Source of the DNA: Caldivirga sp. MU80
GTDB taxonomy: Archaea > Thermoproteota > Thermoprotei > Thermoproteales > Thermocladiaceae
Length of the DNA stretch: 56,457 nucleotides
Direction of reading: 5' to 3'
NCBI RefSeq assembly: GCF_001663375.1
Contig: NZ_LCTF01000012.1
Span: 1-56,457, forward strand
The notes below the pieces were generated by a model. The model saw only the letters and a program-made list of their open reading frames with translations. It was not told the origin of the DNA and did no database searches. Shown one piece after another: positions 27,956 to 36,851 of this stretch (positions are counted from its first letter, which is position 1; the number at the start of each line of letters is the position of its first letter). Both the position numbers and the translations under genes were made by a program.

Positions 27956-28363
27956 CTATTCGGCTCTTCTGTTTAAAATAACCCTACGAGGAGCCTCATA
28001 GGCCATGTACTTAATGTCACTATAGGCCACGTATATTAACGGTGAGTAGGTAACTAGGAATACTATGAAGAGTAGTACATAGCCTAGGCTAAAACCTGTG
28101 AAGCCTATTGATAATGTTAACAGGAGTGCCGTGACTGGTTCCACTGAGAGGAACATTAATAGGAAGCCCACGTACTGCATAGGTAATATACTCCTCACAG
28201 GCCCAACAGGTACATTACCAGCCTCGAACCTCATGACCTTAACCGGGTTCGTTAACCTAACCTTGATTATCCTCCTGATGAGCAACACTAAACCATCCAC
28301 GACAAGTCCTATGAATACCAGGAACAGTAACGCCGCTAACACACCCCAGTAGGCCATGGACAA
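27956..28363 (-). CDS. nuoA: Complex I subunit NuoA
   Basis: 135 residues with three transmembrane helices (VLAALLFLVFIGLVVDGLVLL, YVGFLLMFLSVEPVTALLLTL, LGYVLLFIVFLVTYSPLIYVAY). The loop RFEAGNVPVGPVRSILPMQYVGFLLMF corresponds to the NuoA signature YECG-P-G-AR-RF..KFY, with the Cys replaced by Ala. First gene of the nuoA-BC-D cluster, in the membrane domain next to the quinone site. Confidence 0.9.
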   Translation of the reverse strand: MSMAYWGVLAALLFLVFIGLVVDGLVLLIRRIIKVRLTNPVKVMRFEAGNVPVGPVRSILPMQYVGFLLMFLSVEPVTALLLTLSIGFTGFSLGYVLLFIVFLVTYSPLIYVAYSDIKYMAYEAPRRVILNRRAE

Positions 28364-28455
28364 TAGCGCTTAGGTCAAGTATTTATGCTTTACCATCCAT
28401 GCCAGCACATATTTCCCTCGATTTAGTGTCCTGCTGGTTGGGGCCTGAATTAAGC

Positions 28456-29271
28456 CTAATCAGTAAGCCCACTCATCACCACGTAGAATACCATACCTGT
28501 GATTGGCATGTAAACTAGGAAAAGTAGTAATATTAATGCTGTTGGGTTTATTGGGAATGAGCCAAGGGGTGATAGTGAAATGGCTAGTATTATGAGTAGT
28601 AGTGGGAGTAGTTGAACTGAAACTAGGTATATCTCCATCATTAGTGATAGTGTCTGCACCCTTGACTTAAAGGTTGACTGCTCTCTCCTGACTATTGAGT
28701 CTAGTTTAAGCATTAGTATATCAGCTATGTTGCTGCTGATGCCGTACGACTCAGTTATTATGCTCATAACGTCGCTGTACGTCCTTGAAGGTACCCTATT
28801 AATGCTCCTCCTAATCGCATTAACAATATCGAAGCCGCCGTAAACCTCAGCAACTATCCTCCTAAACTCACCCGCAACCTCAGGATCCATCCTAACCATT
28901 GTTAGCTGATTAATGACGTTAACCAGTGGTTCGCCACTGGCGAGTAGGGGTATTGTGGTCAGTAGTATTGTCACTATGGCTTTTTCAAACTTCCCAGCCC
29001 TTGACCTTACCTTAGCCACTAGGTAAATGCCCAACATGGTTATCATAAGCAGTGAGACTATTTCAATTAGGGCGAAGAGTATTGTTAACTTAGGCACTAA
29101 CCTAATGCTTAATAGAGCTAGCACCAGCGATACTGATGATAACCCGATCATTGATAGGATGGTGAATTTAATGAAGCTGGGCTGCACAGCATAGCCGGTC
29201 ATCATGCTGATGCGCTCGAAGTAGTCATTGATCCACCTATTAAGCGCCTTAATGACATTTGCGATAGCCAT
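28456..29271 (-). CDS. Type II/IV secretion membrane protein (TadC/GspF/ArlJ-like)
   Basis: 271 residues with about six to seven hydrophobic segments in two groups (FTILSMIGLSSVSLVLALLS, TILFALIEIVSLLMITMLGI, then after a long cytoplasmic region ILAISLSPLGSF and ILLLFLVYMPITGMVFYVVM). The cytoplasmic part VAEVYGGFDIVNAIRRSINRVPSRTYSDVMSII is typical of the T2SSF domain. It forms the inner-membrane platform of an archaeal pilus, adhesion filament or archaellum. Two bases behind the ATPase gene. Confidence 0.85.
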   Translation of the reverse strand: MAIANVIKALNRWINDYFERISMMTGYAVQPSFIKFTILSMIGLSSVSLVLALLSIRLVPKLTILFALIEIVSLLMITMLGIYLVAKVRSRAGKFEKAIVTILLTTIPLLASGEPLVNVINQLTMVRMDPEVAGEFRRIVAEVYGGFDIVNAIRRSINRVPSRTYSDVMSIITESYGISSNIADILMLKLDSIVRREQSTFKSRVQTLSLMMEIYLVSVQLLPLLLIILAISLSPLGSFPINPTALILLLFLVYMPITGMVFYVVMSGLTD

Positions 29272-29273
29272 AT

Positions 29274-30734
29274 TTATCCACTAGAACCCTCCATGGCCTT
29301 AAAGGCTGACTCGGGGTCCGTGTGATACTTGTTTATTAGCTCGAAGACGGCGCTTGGACTTGCGGCGTTGTTCTTAACCATAAGCTCAATGAACCTCTTC
29401 CTCCTATCCAACTCAGCCTTAACCTTCTCCATTGGTAAAGCGTACTCCTCAACTACCCTATTAATTAGCATTGATTCGTTAACCTTAACTACCTCATCCT
29501 CATCCCTCCTCCACTCAAAAACCCTGTTCAGGACTGGTCTATCCTCCTGCACATCGACAACCTCCTCAACCTTGACAACCCTCCTAACAATTTCATCCCT
29601 ACCCGTGGTTACTATGTTTATCTGAATAACAACGCCCAGCGATGCCAGTAGGGTTGGGGGTATTTCCATGGGCTTAGATATGAGCCTCCTGAAGGCTAAT
29701 TCAGCGGTGCTGGCGTGTAGTGTTGATAAGCCCGTATGCCCACTAGCCAACCCTTGGAAGAACACGTACGCCTCCTCACCCCTCAACTCACCCACGACTA
29801 TGTAATCTGGCCTAAGCCTCATGGAGACCTTAACCAAGTCGTAAAGGTCAACATTGGCGACTCCTGGGATTTCCGAAGTCCTTGAGACTAAGGGGACCCA
29901 GTGGTCGTGCAGTAGGTATAGTTCCCTGGCATCCTCTATGGTTATTATCCTACGCCCATTCCTAATGAGGAAGAGGAGTGCGTTCAGTAGGGTTGTCTTA
30001 CCAGCCCCAGTGGGCCCTATTATCAGCATGCTCCTGCCGTAATCAAGCATAAGCCATAGGTAGGCGGCCAGTTCACTACTTAAGGTACCTAGCTTAATCA
30101 TGTCTATCACCGTTAACGGCATCTCCCTGAATTTCCTGATGGTTAAGGTGGGGCCCATTGACGATACATCCCTCAGCAGCAGTTCAACCCTAAAGTTCTC
30201 AGGTATTAGTAACCCCTCCAGTATCGGGTTAGCTGAGCTGGGATTCCTTCTTATTCTCTGGGATAGTAGGGTTACTAGCCTATCAAGCTCCTCACCCTTA
30301 ATAATTATGTTGGTTTTAATGTGGCCGTACTTATTATGCCAAACGAAGACGCTTCTACCAGGGCCATTGACATGCACATCCTCGACCCTTGGATCATTGA
30401 TGAGGGGTTCCAGTGGGCCAAACCCAACGGTATCCCTTAAGATGTAGTACATCACCTTATTAAGGGATTCAGAGTCAGTATCTTGGATATAACGCCTAAG
30501 TAAGGACTCAGCATTCTCCCTCACGTACTTCTTAACATCACTGTAGTTATCAATGGATGGGATACTCCTAAGGCTTAATGACTTATTAAGTTCATTCCTA
30601 ATCCTCGTAATTAACTCCTCTTCGGAATCGCTTAACTTAGGCTCATCAACCCAGTAAACGTACTCACCGCTCCTACTTAATAATATAGATATCCTCACTA
30701 ATCCGTTTAATACGCCGTAACTGTCAACATGCAT
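29274..30734 (-). CDS. Type II/IV secretion system ATPase (TadA/GspE/ArlI-like)
   Basis: 486 residues. Walker A GPTGAGKTTLL near residue 240, Asp box segment RRIITIEDARELYL, Walker B DYIVVGELRGEEAYVFFQ, and the His box GHTGLSTLHAS. The N-terminal domain (PLINDPRVEDVHVNGPGRSVFVWH) is characteristic of the family. It powers filament assembly together with the downstream membrane protein. No pilin or archaellin gene is adjacent, so the filament type is open. A decayed Mrp/MinD-like gene lies upstream. Confidence 0.92.
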   Translation of the reverse strand: MHVDSYGVLNGLVRISILLSRSGEYVYWVDEPKLSDSEEELITRIRNELNKSLSLRSIPSIDNYSDVKKYVRENAESLLRRYIQDTDSESLNKVMYYILRDTVGFGPLEPLINDPRVEDVHVNGPGRSVFVWHNKYGHIKTNIIIKGEELDRLVTLLSQRIRRNPSSANPILEGLLIPENFRVELLLRDVSSMGPTLTIRKFREMPLTVIDMIKLGTLSSELAAYLWLMLDYGRSMLIIGPTGAGKTTLLNALLFLIRNGRRIITIEDARELYLLHDHWVPLVSRTSEIPGVANVDLYDLVKVSMRLRPDYIVVGELRGEEAYVFFQGLASGHTGLSTLHASTAELAFRRLISKPMEIPPTLLASLGVVIQINIVTTGRDEIVRRVVKVEEVVDVQEDRPVLNRVFEWRRDEDEVVKVNESMLINRVVEEYALPMEKVKAELDRRKRFIELMVKNNAASPSAVFELINKYHTDPESAFKAMEGSSG

Positions 30735-30790
30735 TTTAACTTAATATGCATTGTACTGAATATATAAACATTACTCATGCTTAAACGACA

Positions 30791-31090
30791 CTAGCCCTTA
30801 GCCAAACCACCATAACTACTCACCAAGGTTAAATCACCACGACTCGATGACACTAGGTATATTGGCCCATGTTCCGTGAACACCACATGAACGACCTCAC
30901 CCAATCTAGGTGTATTAATTACATAGGTTGTTAAGGTATGCCTAGGCACCTCCTTAAGTAGTACAAGGGATGCGCTTGGATTGCCTAGGGCTAGGTCAAT
31001 GATACCAATTCTATACCCAACGTAGTCGAGCCCTAGCCATGAGTATTGTTATTGTGCTTTTACCACCATCCTTACCATCACTTGCAATTC
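30791..31090 (-). pseudogene. Decayed Mrp/MinD-family P-loop ATPase
   Basis: On the minus strand IASDGKDGGKSTITILMA appears, a damaged deviant Walker A (expected SGKGGVGKST), then a frameshift into LGLDYVGYRIGIIDLALGNPSASLVLL, which fits the Walker A' region of Mrp/MinD (GYRVGIID.D..GPS). The tail VVHVVFTEHGPIYLVSSSRGD is also family-like. A stop codon precedes the P-loop and the frame is broken, so it is not functional. It may have been the partner of the neighbouring secretion ATPase or an Fe-S cluster carrier. Confidence 0.65.
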
Positions 31091-31182
31091 ATTTAATAGC
31101 GCTCACGTTTATTATTGTATAAGGTCAATTAATAAGGAACTAAATAGATAACCTACGGAATAAGAGGGCTGGTTATGATGTT

Positions 31183-31434
31183 GTGGTTTATTTTGATGGG
31201 TTTGGGTCTAGGGTACCGATAGCTGATAGTCCGTATAAGGGTTTGAGGCCTGCGTATGAGGTGGCGCAGAGGGAGGGGGTGATTTATGGTGTTTGCGGCT
31301 ACTGCGCATCACCACCCCACCTCAACATTAGGGATAAGTTAACGGCCTTAAAAATTAGGCTAATCGGAGATGAAGAACACCACGAAGACCTATCAAAATT
31401 CATAAACAACGGCTACCAAGTCTTGGTATTTTAA
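31183..31434 (+). pseudogene. DsrE-family-like protein, lacking its N-terminus
   Basis: The frame from a GTG at 31183 reads VYFDGFGSRVPIADSPYKG then REGVIYGVCGYCASPPHL and DLSKFINNGYQVLVF. This fits the C-terminal two-thirds of DsrE/DsrF-like proteins, including a conserved C-x-x-C pair after IYGVCGYC. The open frame extends upstream only to a TAA at 31141, adding NKRAGYDVV, so the first strand and helix (about 30 residues) are missing. Such proteins bind persulfide sulfur. It may be a truncated remnant, or a short functional version; I favour a remnant. Confidence 0.55.
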
Positions 31435-31477
31435 AATAACCCTCAGTGCCTAGACATTACTGGAACAGACTGGGTAC

Positions 31478-31690
31478 TGACCCCTTCCCCGTCCTTGATG
31501 GTGGGGTTTTCCTGGGGTCTTAGGGATTATATTGCGGGGGAATCGGCCCTCCACTCCTCACCTCTTGAGAGTTGACCAAGGGAGGTACTGAACATCCTAC
31601 CTAGGATTGAGTTTAAAACCATCGCCATAAGACCCCACGCAATGGGGTAACCCCGCCATGAAGGGCGAGGTTTGTCGTTTGCTTATCATG
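31478..31690 (-). mobile_element. Miniature TnpB-family relic E
   Basis: Read on the minus strand: CCTCGCCCTTCATGGCGGGG, TACCCCATTGCGTGGGGTCT, TATGGCGATGG and TTTTAAAC, then about 90 bp of unique sequence, then AAGACCCCAGGAAAACCCCACC and GGACGGGGAAGGGGTCAGTA. Both modules match relic A; the centre differs. No reading frame of note. Lies between the DsrE remnant and the EcfT gene. Confidence 0.7.
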
Positions 31691-31700
31691 AATGCCTAAC

Positions 31701-32756
31701 CTATGGGTTGTAGGGCACAGCCCCCATGCCCGGCAACCCAGATATGTAGATGCCCGCAATCAATAGGGCTATTAGGAATGCTAGTATTACGTAGTCCATT
31801 CTAGTCATTCTAATGTCCTTATAATACGTCCTCTTCCTAAACGCCCTAAAGGCCCTTAAGTCGGCTGCAATAGCTATTTGCCTGGCATCCCTAAGTGTTA
31901 GTGTTACGATACCAATGAGGGCCATGATAACCACCCTTATTATGAATAACGATTCCCTAATGAACGTTATGGGATTCCTACTCCTTGGTCTAAAATCAAC
32001 ACCCCTAGCCTTTAGGGAGTTGAGTACAACCATGGAGTTCTCGAGAACCTTTGGTACAGAACTTACGGCAAGTAATAATGTGAAACCAAGTTCAATGGGT
32101 AAACCGTTCTTCTCGAGAGATCTGAGTATGTCCGAGGGTGGTGTGCTGAATATTAGCAGTAAACCAGAGGCTATTGCTGCCACGGCCCTGAAGGTTATCT
32201 GGAGACCATAAATAATGCCCTCCCAGGTAATACCCACTGGATTATTTACATAACCCAGGTATGGAACATAGAAGGAACCACTACCCTGGGTAACACCGAA
32301 GATTGCTAGGGATCGTGGAAGCACGTAGAGGAAGGTTACATGGTGAAATATAACCTGTAGGTATGAGTATGGTGTGAACATGGATTCTGTCCAAGCGGTT
32401 CCTATGAATGAGGCTAAGATAAGTGGTACAGCTATCCTGAGCTTCTCCCTAATGTTACTTAATAATGAGTATAATGCCATGACAGCAATAAAAATTATTG
32501 CTGAAATTCACCAAATCGTTATTGCGGCAACAGTGGTGATCACTATCGATAATAGGATCTTGACCCTAGGATCTAACCTATATATTACCGATTTACCCTC
32601 TATGAACCTAAACAACGACATATAGCCCTGGAAACCTATTAACCTGAATATTAGGTAGATAACGAGGGCAGGTCCGTAAAGCAGCATTATTAGGGTTATT
32701 GTCCAATTAACGATAGGGTTATAGAGCACCTGCCCAATTATTGGGCTAGGCTGCAT
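31701..32756 (-). pseudogene. ECF transporter transmembrane protein EcfT (YkoC-like), interrupted by an in-frame TGA
   Basis: The first part (82 residues) ends with FIEGKSVIYRLDPRVKILLS and TVAAITIW, the standard EcfT N-terminus, at TGA 32508-32510. In the same frame the sequence goes on ISAIIFIAV-MALYSLLSNIREK and continues for 259 residues with the EcfT coupling helices (VLNSLKARGVD, and ADLRAFRAFRKRTYYKD with its A-R-A-type motifs). A single TGG to TGA change explains it. Reading through gives about 350 residues. Either a nonsense mutation, a sequencing error, or two translated pieces; no selenocysteine context is apparent. Confidence 0.8.
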
Positions 32757-34404
32757 GAACCCTCACCCTCCTAATACTTGCTGTGGGCTTATTAATCCTA
32801 CGTGTAACCTCAAAAACCTGTGGTGGCGATATCCCCCACTCAGGATGCCTATGTGACTCCTCAAAAACAATCTCCGGCGTCCCACTAAATACCACATTGC
32901 CATCATACATTACAAAGACCCTATCGCTATACTCACCAACCTGCCTCATGTTGTGCGTCACCATTATGAGTGTCATACCCCTCTCCTCCTTAATTGTCAG
33001 GAGTAAGTCCATTAATGATGTACTGGTCTCATTATCAAGGCCTCTAGTTGGCTCATCAAGAATTAATATGCGTGGCTCAGCCACAAGGACCGAGGCAACA
33101 CTCACCAGCCTCCTCTGACCAACAGATAACTTATGCGGGCTTTGGCCTAGTAGATCATTAATGCCGAGGTAACTGCTTATCCTTTTCACTCTCTCCTCAA
33201 CCTCCCTCCCATGAATACCAGACAGCCTTAGGGTGAATTCGAGCTCACCCTTAACAGTGCTTGATAAGAGCATTTGATCTGGGTCCTGAAATACATAACC
33301 AATTAACCCAGTCCTTTCCTTACCAACGAGTCTTGTTGAGTCATAACCAAGGATTTTTATGGAACCACTGCTTGGTTTATAGATACCCGCCAATAAATAC
33401 ATCAGTGTTGATTTACCCGATCCATTGGGACCGATTACACTTACAACCTCCCCATCCTTAATGACCAGGTTTACACCCTTCAAAACCTCCTGAACGCCAC
33501 CTGGGTATGTGAAGTGCACGTTACTTACAAGTATCGCATCTTCGCCAACACCATCATCAACCTTATCAACTACATCAATTCTATTAGCCACGCCTAACTC
33601 CATGAACTCATCGACAGAGATTGGGTAATACTCTGCATTCTTATCGATCATCCTATATAACGTGGTTACCTGAGGTTCCTCAATACCAAGCTTTGGTAGC
33701 TCCTTAGCCACGGCCCTATGTGGCTCATCATCTACGTATATCGTGCCATCCTTAAGACCAATAACCCTATCCACCACACCGATCACCCTCTCCACCCTAT
33801 GCTCACTCATTATAATGGTCAATCCTTCATCATTCAACTTCTTAACAAGACCGAAGATGCTCTCTGCACCCATGGAATCCAGCATCGATGTTGGTTCATC
33901 AAGTATTAGAATCCTCGGTCTTACGGCAAGAACACCAGCAATAACTAACCTCTGCTTCTCACCACCACTGAGGAGGAAGGTTGGATGCCTCATCTTATGG
34001 ATGAGGTTAACTAAACCCAGTGATTCAACAACCCTACGCCTAATCTCATTAGGGTCCATAGCCCTATTTTCAAGACCGAAGGCTACATCATCATCCACAA
34101 TTAGCGAGAATATTTGACTCTCTGGCACTTGGTATACCGTACCAACTATTGTGGCCATTTCATGCACAGGGGTCTTTCTTGGATCACGATCAACCACGCT
34201 TATTGACCCTCTAACCGAGGCACTTACTATGTTAGGTATAACACCATTAATCACATTCAATAATGTGGATTTCCCAGAACCAGTCCTACCAACCAATAGA
34301 ACAAACTCGCCCTCCTCAATTTCGAGGGAAACGTTCCTGAGGACAGGGTTCCTGGAACCGAAGTATCGAACAGAAAGATTATTGATTTTAATAATCCTAG
34401 CCAT
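32746..34404 (-). CDS. ykoD: ECF transporter double ATPase (YkoD-like; two fused EcfA domains)
   Basis: 552 residues with two ABC ATPase domains. First: Walker A GRTGSGKST (about 38-46), signature LLSGGEKQRLVIAGVLA, Walker B ILILDEPTSMLD. Second: GPNGSGKST (about 318), SVGQRRLVSVASVLVAEP (LSVGQ instead of LSGGQ), ILILDEPTRGLD. It energises vitamin uptake from the cytoplasmic face. It overlaps the EcfT start by 11 bp and is 8 bp behind the S-component gene. The fused pair plus neighbours matches the YkoEDC arrangement for thiamine or hydroxymethylpyrimidine. Confidence 0.9.
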   Translation of the reverse strand: MARIIKINNLSVRYFGSRNPVLRNVSLEIEEGEFVLLVGRTGSGKSTLLNVINGVIPNIVSASVRGSISVVDRDPRKTPVHEMATIVGTVYQVPESQIFSLIVDDDVAFGLENRAMDPNEIRRRVVESLGLVNLIHKMRHPTFLLSGGEKQRLVIAGVLAVRPRILILDEPTSMLDSMGAESIFGLVKKLNDEGLTIIMSEHRVERVIGVVDRVIGLKDGTIYVDDEPHRAVAKELPKLGIEEPQVTTLYRMIDKNAEYYPISVDEFMELGVANRIDVVDKVDDGVGEDAILVSNVHFTYPGGVQEVLKGVNLVIKDGEVVSVIGPNGSGKSTLMYLLAGIYKPSSGSIKILGYDSTRLVGKERTGLIGYVFQDPDQMLLSSTVKGELEFTLRLSGIHGREVEERVKRISSYLGINDLLGQSPHKLSVGQRRLVSVASVLVAEPRILILDEPTRGLDNETSTSLMDLLLTIKEERGMTLIMVTHNMRQVGEYSDRVFVMYDGNVVFSGTPEIVFEESHRHPEWGISPPQVFEVTRRINKPTASIRRVRVHAA

Positions 34405-34412
34405 AAACCCCC

Positions 34413-35171
34413 CTATGATAAAACTCTCTTTATGTAGTAAATAAATGGAGCCACTATTAACCCAAGGACCACCCCCGCACCAATACTAACTACGCTTGTT
34501 ATTGCCCAGAAGCTCGGTGTATATGTATAACCCTCCACAAAGGTTGCCCAAAAGCCCCTGTACCAGACTGGGAAGGCTGATGATATTGTTATACCACCAA
34601 TTAGGGCATCAACTATGAATAATGCCTTAGCGGACTTTAACTCCTCCTCAAGCTCCTCAGCATCTACAGAACCCCCCTCACCAACACCTGGATCGGTAGA
34701 CTTACTGAATACCCCTTGGAATGGCATCATGTAATACTTACCCCTATAGATTAACCACAAATCAATTATTGCGGCATAGGCAGTAACCTCATAAATGAAC
34801 CAGAAGGGCTCGCCGCCAAAACCGTAATGTATTATGTCGGAGAGAAGGGTATATATTACCATGGTTAACCCAGCCGAACCAGGCTTACCAACAAGAGCCG
34901 CCGCGAGCATCACGAGGAATGTCTCACCAATTATTGGGTAGTAGAAGTACGTGGTTACGGCACCAACCTTCGGGATTAGGGGTGAAATGAAGAAGTTATA
35001 GACGATGAGTAGTGCCGCCACTAAGGCTATGTACACAAAATCTATGGTCTTAAAATTACCAAAGGGTCTACCTTCCTTAGGTCTCCAGGCCCAGGCTAGT
35101 AGGGCGAAGTAGAGTAGCGTCCATATGAGTATGATCGGCCACGGTATTATTGTATTTAAGTTAAAGTGCAC
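34413..35171 (-). CDS. ykoE: ECF transporter substrate-binding (S) component, YkoE-like
   Basis: 252 residues with about six hydrophobic helices (for example LIWTLLYFALLAWAW, DFVYIALVAALLIVYNFFI, TFLVMLAAALVGKPGSAGLTMVIYTLLSDIIHYGF, ITSVVSIGAGVVLGLIVAPFIYYI). PGSAGLTMVIYTLLSDIIHYGFGG is like the membrane binding site of YkoE. A charged loop DAEELEEELKSAKA divides the protein; extra N-terminal helix relative to YkoE of bacteria. First gene of the transporter operon; a palindrome lies about 55-80 bp upstream. Ligand (thiamine/HMP) inferred from gene order and similarity. Confidence 0.75.
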   Translation of the reverse strand: MHFNLNTIIPWPIILIWTLLYFALLAWAWRPKEGRPFGNFKTIDFVYIALVAALLIVYNFFISPLIPKVGAVTTYFYYPIIGETFLVMLAAALVGKPGSAGLTMVIYTLLSDIIHYGFGGEPFWFIYEVTAYAAIIDLWLIYRGKYYMMPFQGVFSKSTDPGVGEGGSVDAEELEEELKSAKALFIVDALIGGITISSAFPVWYRGFWATFVEGYTYTPSFWAITSVVSIGAGVVLGLIVAPFIYYIKRVLS

Positions 35172-35225
35172 ACCGTTCTAAACCATACAGGGTCACAAAC
35201 CTAGCAACAAAAACCTTAATAAAAC

Positions 35226-35250
35226 TTATGTAGGTAGAAAACTTACATAA
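35226..35250. promoter_or_regulatory. Palindrome upstream of the ECF transporter operon, candidate operator
   Basis: TTATGTA and TACATAA form a perfect 7-bp inverted repeat separated by 11 bp. It lies 55-79 bp before the ykoE-like start codon, in otherwise AT-rich DNA with no gene. A thiamine-responsive archaeal repressor such as ThiR would be a natural candidate to bind here, but that is inference; no TPP riboswitch (THI box) is visible. Confidence 0.45.
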
Positions 35251-35296
35251 TATATGCATACATATACAAATATAGATTAAAGTAGAAGTATATCAC

Positions 35297-35463
35297 TCAT
35301 CGTGCATGAATCTTAGTATCTACATCCACCTCCTTAGCGTACTTCACTAAGGGCTTCCTGAGTAACTGCTCGTCAGCACCTGGTATCCTCATGTGGCTCC
35401 AGGGTAGTTCCCCATCTAATAGCTTCTGTGGGTATACGTAATTGATCAGTAGATGACCCCCCG
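35297..35463 (-). pseudogene. Unidentified gene remnant cut at relic F
   Basis: An uninterrupted minus-strand stretch encodes HLLINYVYPQKLLDGELPW then SHMRIPGADEQLLRKPLVK and a short tail KIHAR before a stop. It looks strongly protein-like, but I do not recognise the family. It has no start codon in frame and ends abruptly close to the TnpB-family relic at 35480-35620, suggesting that element insertion or deletion removed the rest. Confidence 0.5.
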
Positions 35464-35479
35464 CACTTTTAAGGTTAGG

Positions 35480-35620
35480 TTAACCCAGGGTCTCGATTAC
35501 CACCCCCTACCACGGGGTTATTGGTCTTATCAATGAGGCAACCATTATAAACCCATCACCATAAAACCCTACGAGTGAGGCAACCCCACCATAAATGGCG
35601 AGACTCATCTGTCATCATCA
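35480..35620 (-). mobile_element. Miniature TnpB-family relic F
   Basis: On the minus strand: GAGTCTCGCCATTTATGGTG, GGGTTGCCTCACTCGTAGGG, TTTATGGTGATGGGTTTATAA, the 5' module of relics A, C and E; the 3' side (AACCCCGTGGTAGGGGGTGG, TAATCGAGACCC) is altered relative to the other right ends. No coding potential. The 35172-35756 gap holds only this relic, the palindrome and the remnant above. Confidence 0.55.
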
Positions 35621-35759
35621 ATGGAGACTCGCATCGAAGACACCAGGAGACATAACGGGGGTCATATTACATAGCACTTAGATTGTTAAGAGTTATGCCT
35701 TTAAGGGCTATAATGCTTAAATACCCTACTTCACGTTAACTTAATGTTGTGGTGAGTTG

Positions 35760-36767
35760 ATGGTTAGTTTCACGGATACGCCGTGGGTTGATGGTGGACA
35801 GTTAGTGGTAGCTCATAGGTTAAGGATGTGGTATACTGTGCGCCCTGGTTTGTTCTCAAAGCCGAGGTACGTTAAGGCGGTTGACGACGTAAGCATTAGC
35901 ATTGGCCGTGGTGAAACCTTAGCAATAGTTGGTGAGTCAGGGAGCGGAAAGACAACCCTGGGCAGGACACTGCTTAGGCTACTTAAACCCACTGGGGGTG
36001 AGCTACTTTTCGACGGTAGGGACATCACCCAAGCTAAGGATAGTGAACTGCTTTGGTTTAGGAGGAGAACTTCCATCGTTCTTCAAGACCCATTCTCAAG
36101 CCTTAATCCATACCACAACGTAAAGTTCATAATTGAGGAGCCGTTGATAATAAATGGTGTTAGCCCCAGGGAAAGGGATGAGATGGTTCATAGGGCCCTT
36201 GAGGAGGTTAAACTAACCCCGGTGAGTGATTACCTCTACAAATACCCGCATCAATTATCCGGCGGCCAGAGACAGAGGGTCGCCATTGCTAGGGCTATTG
36301 TGACTAGGCCCGATTTCATAGTGGCTGATGAACCTGTTTCAATGCTTGATGCATCAGTCAGGGTTGAGATATTGACGATACTTAAGAGTATTCAGGAAAG
36401 GGATAAGATAGCCTTCGCCTACATCACCCACGACATCTCAACCGCCAAGTACTTCAGCGACAAGATACTGGTCATGTATGCTGGTAAGATGGCCGAGATA
36501 GGGCCTTATAGGGATGTTATTAAGGAGCCGCATCACCCATACACCCAAGCCCTAATTGAGGCAATACCAGACCCAGACCCTAAGAATAGGTTTAGTGAGA
36601 GGAAAGTGGTTGGCGGTGAACCCCCGAACCTGGCTAACCCGCCTAGTGGTTGTAGGTTTCATCCTAGGTGTCCGTTTGCCATGGATATTTGCCGCAGGGA
36701 GGAGCCACCAATGATAGAGATCAAGAAAGGCATATACGTAGCATGCTGGCTATATGTAAAGAGGTAA
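35760..36767 (+). CDS. Oligopeptide/dipeptide ABC transporter ATP-binding protein (OppF/DppF type)
   Basis: About 335 residues. Walker [14 protein letters not shown]-loop [13 protein letters not shown], signature [16 protein letters not shown], Walker [17 protein letters not shown]-loop YITHD. The C-terminal oligo_HPY domain ([17 protein letters not shown], then [21 protein letters not shown] with its Cys residues) is specific to OppD/OppF-like ATPases and may hold an Fe-S cluster. The frame opens at a TTG (35757); the next codon is ATG. Its permeases, OppD partner and binding protein are not adjacent, so the system may be broken. Confidence 0.9.
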   Translation: MVSFTDTPWVDGGQLVVAHRLRMWYTVRPGLFSKPRYVKAVDDVSISIGRGETLAIVGESGSGKTTLGRTLLRLLKPTGGELLFDGRDITQAKDSELLWFRRRTSIVLQDPFSSLNPYHNVKFIIEEPLIINGVSPRERDEMVHRALEEVKLTPVSDYLYKYPHQLSGGQRQRVAIARAIVTRPDFIVADEPVSMLDASVRVEILTILKSIQERDKIAFAYITHDISTAKYFSDKILVMYAGKMAEIGPYRDVIKEPHHPYTQALIEAIPDPDPKNRFSERKVVGGEPPNLANPPSGCRFHPRCPFAMDICRREEPPMIEIKKGIYVACWLYVKR

Positions 36768-36851
36768 AGATCATTATTTATTAACCAGATAAATACTTAT
36801 TGAGTTAAAGGTAAAGCATAGGAAATAATAATTTCACAACTTACTAAATAA

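Noticed and set aside
32508..32510. TGA as selenocysteine in EcfT
   Set aside because: Crenarchaea of this type are not known to use selenocysteine, no SECIS-like hairpin was seen, and EcfT has no redox Cys at this place.
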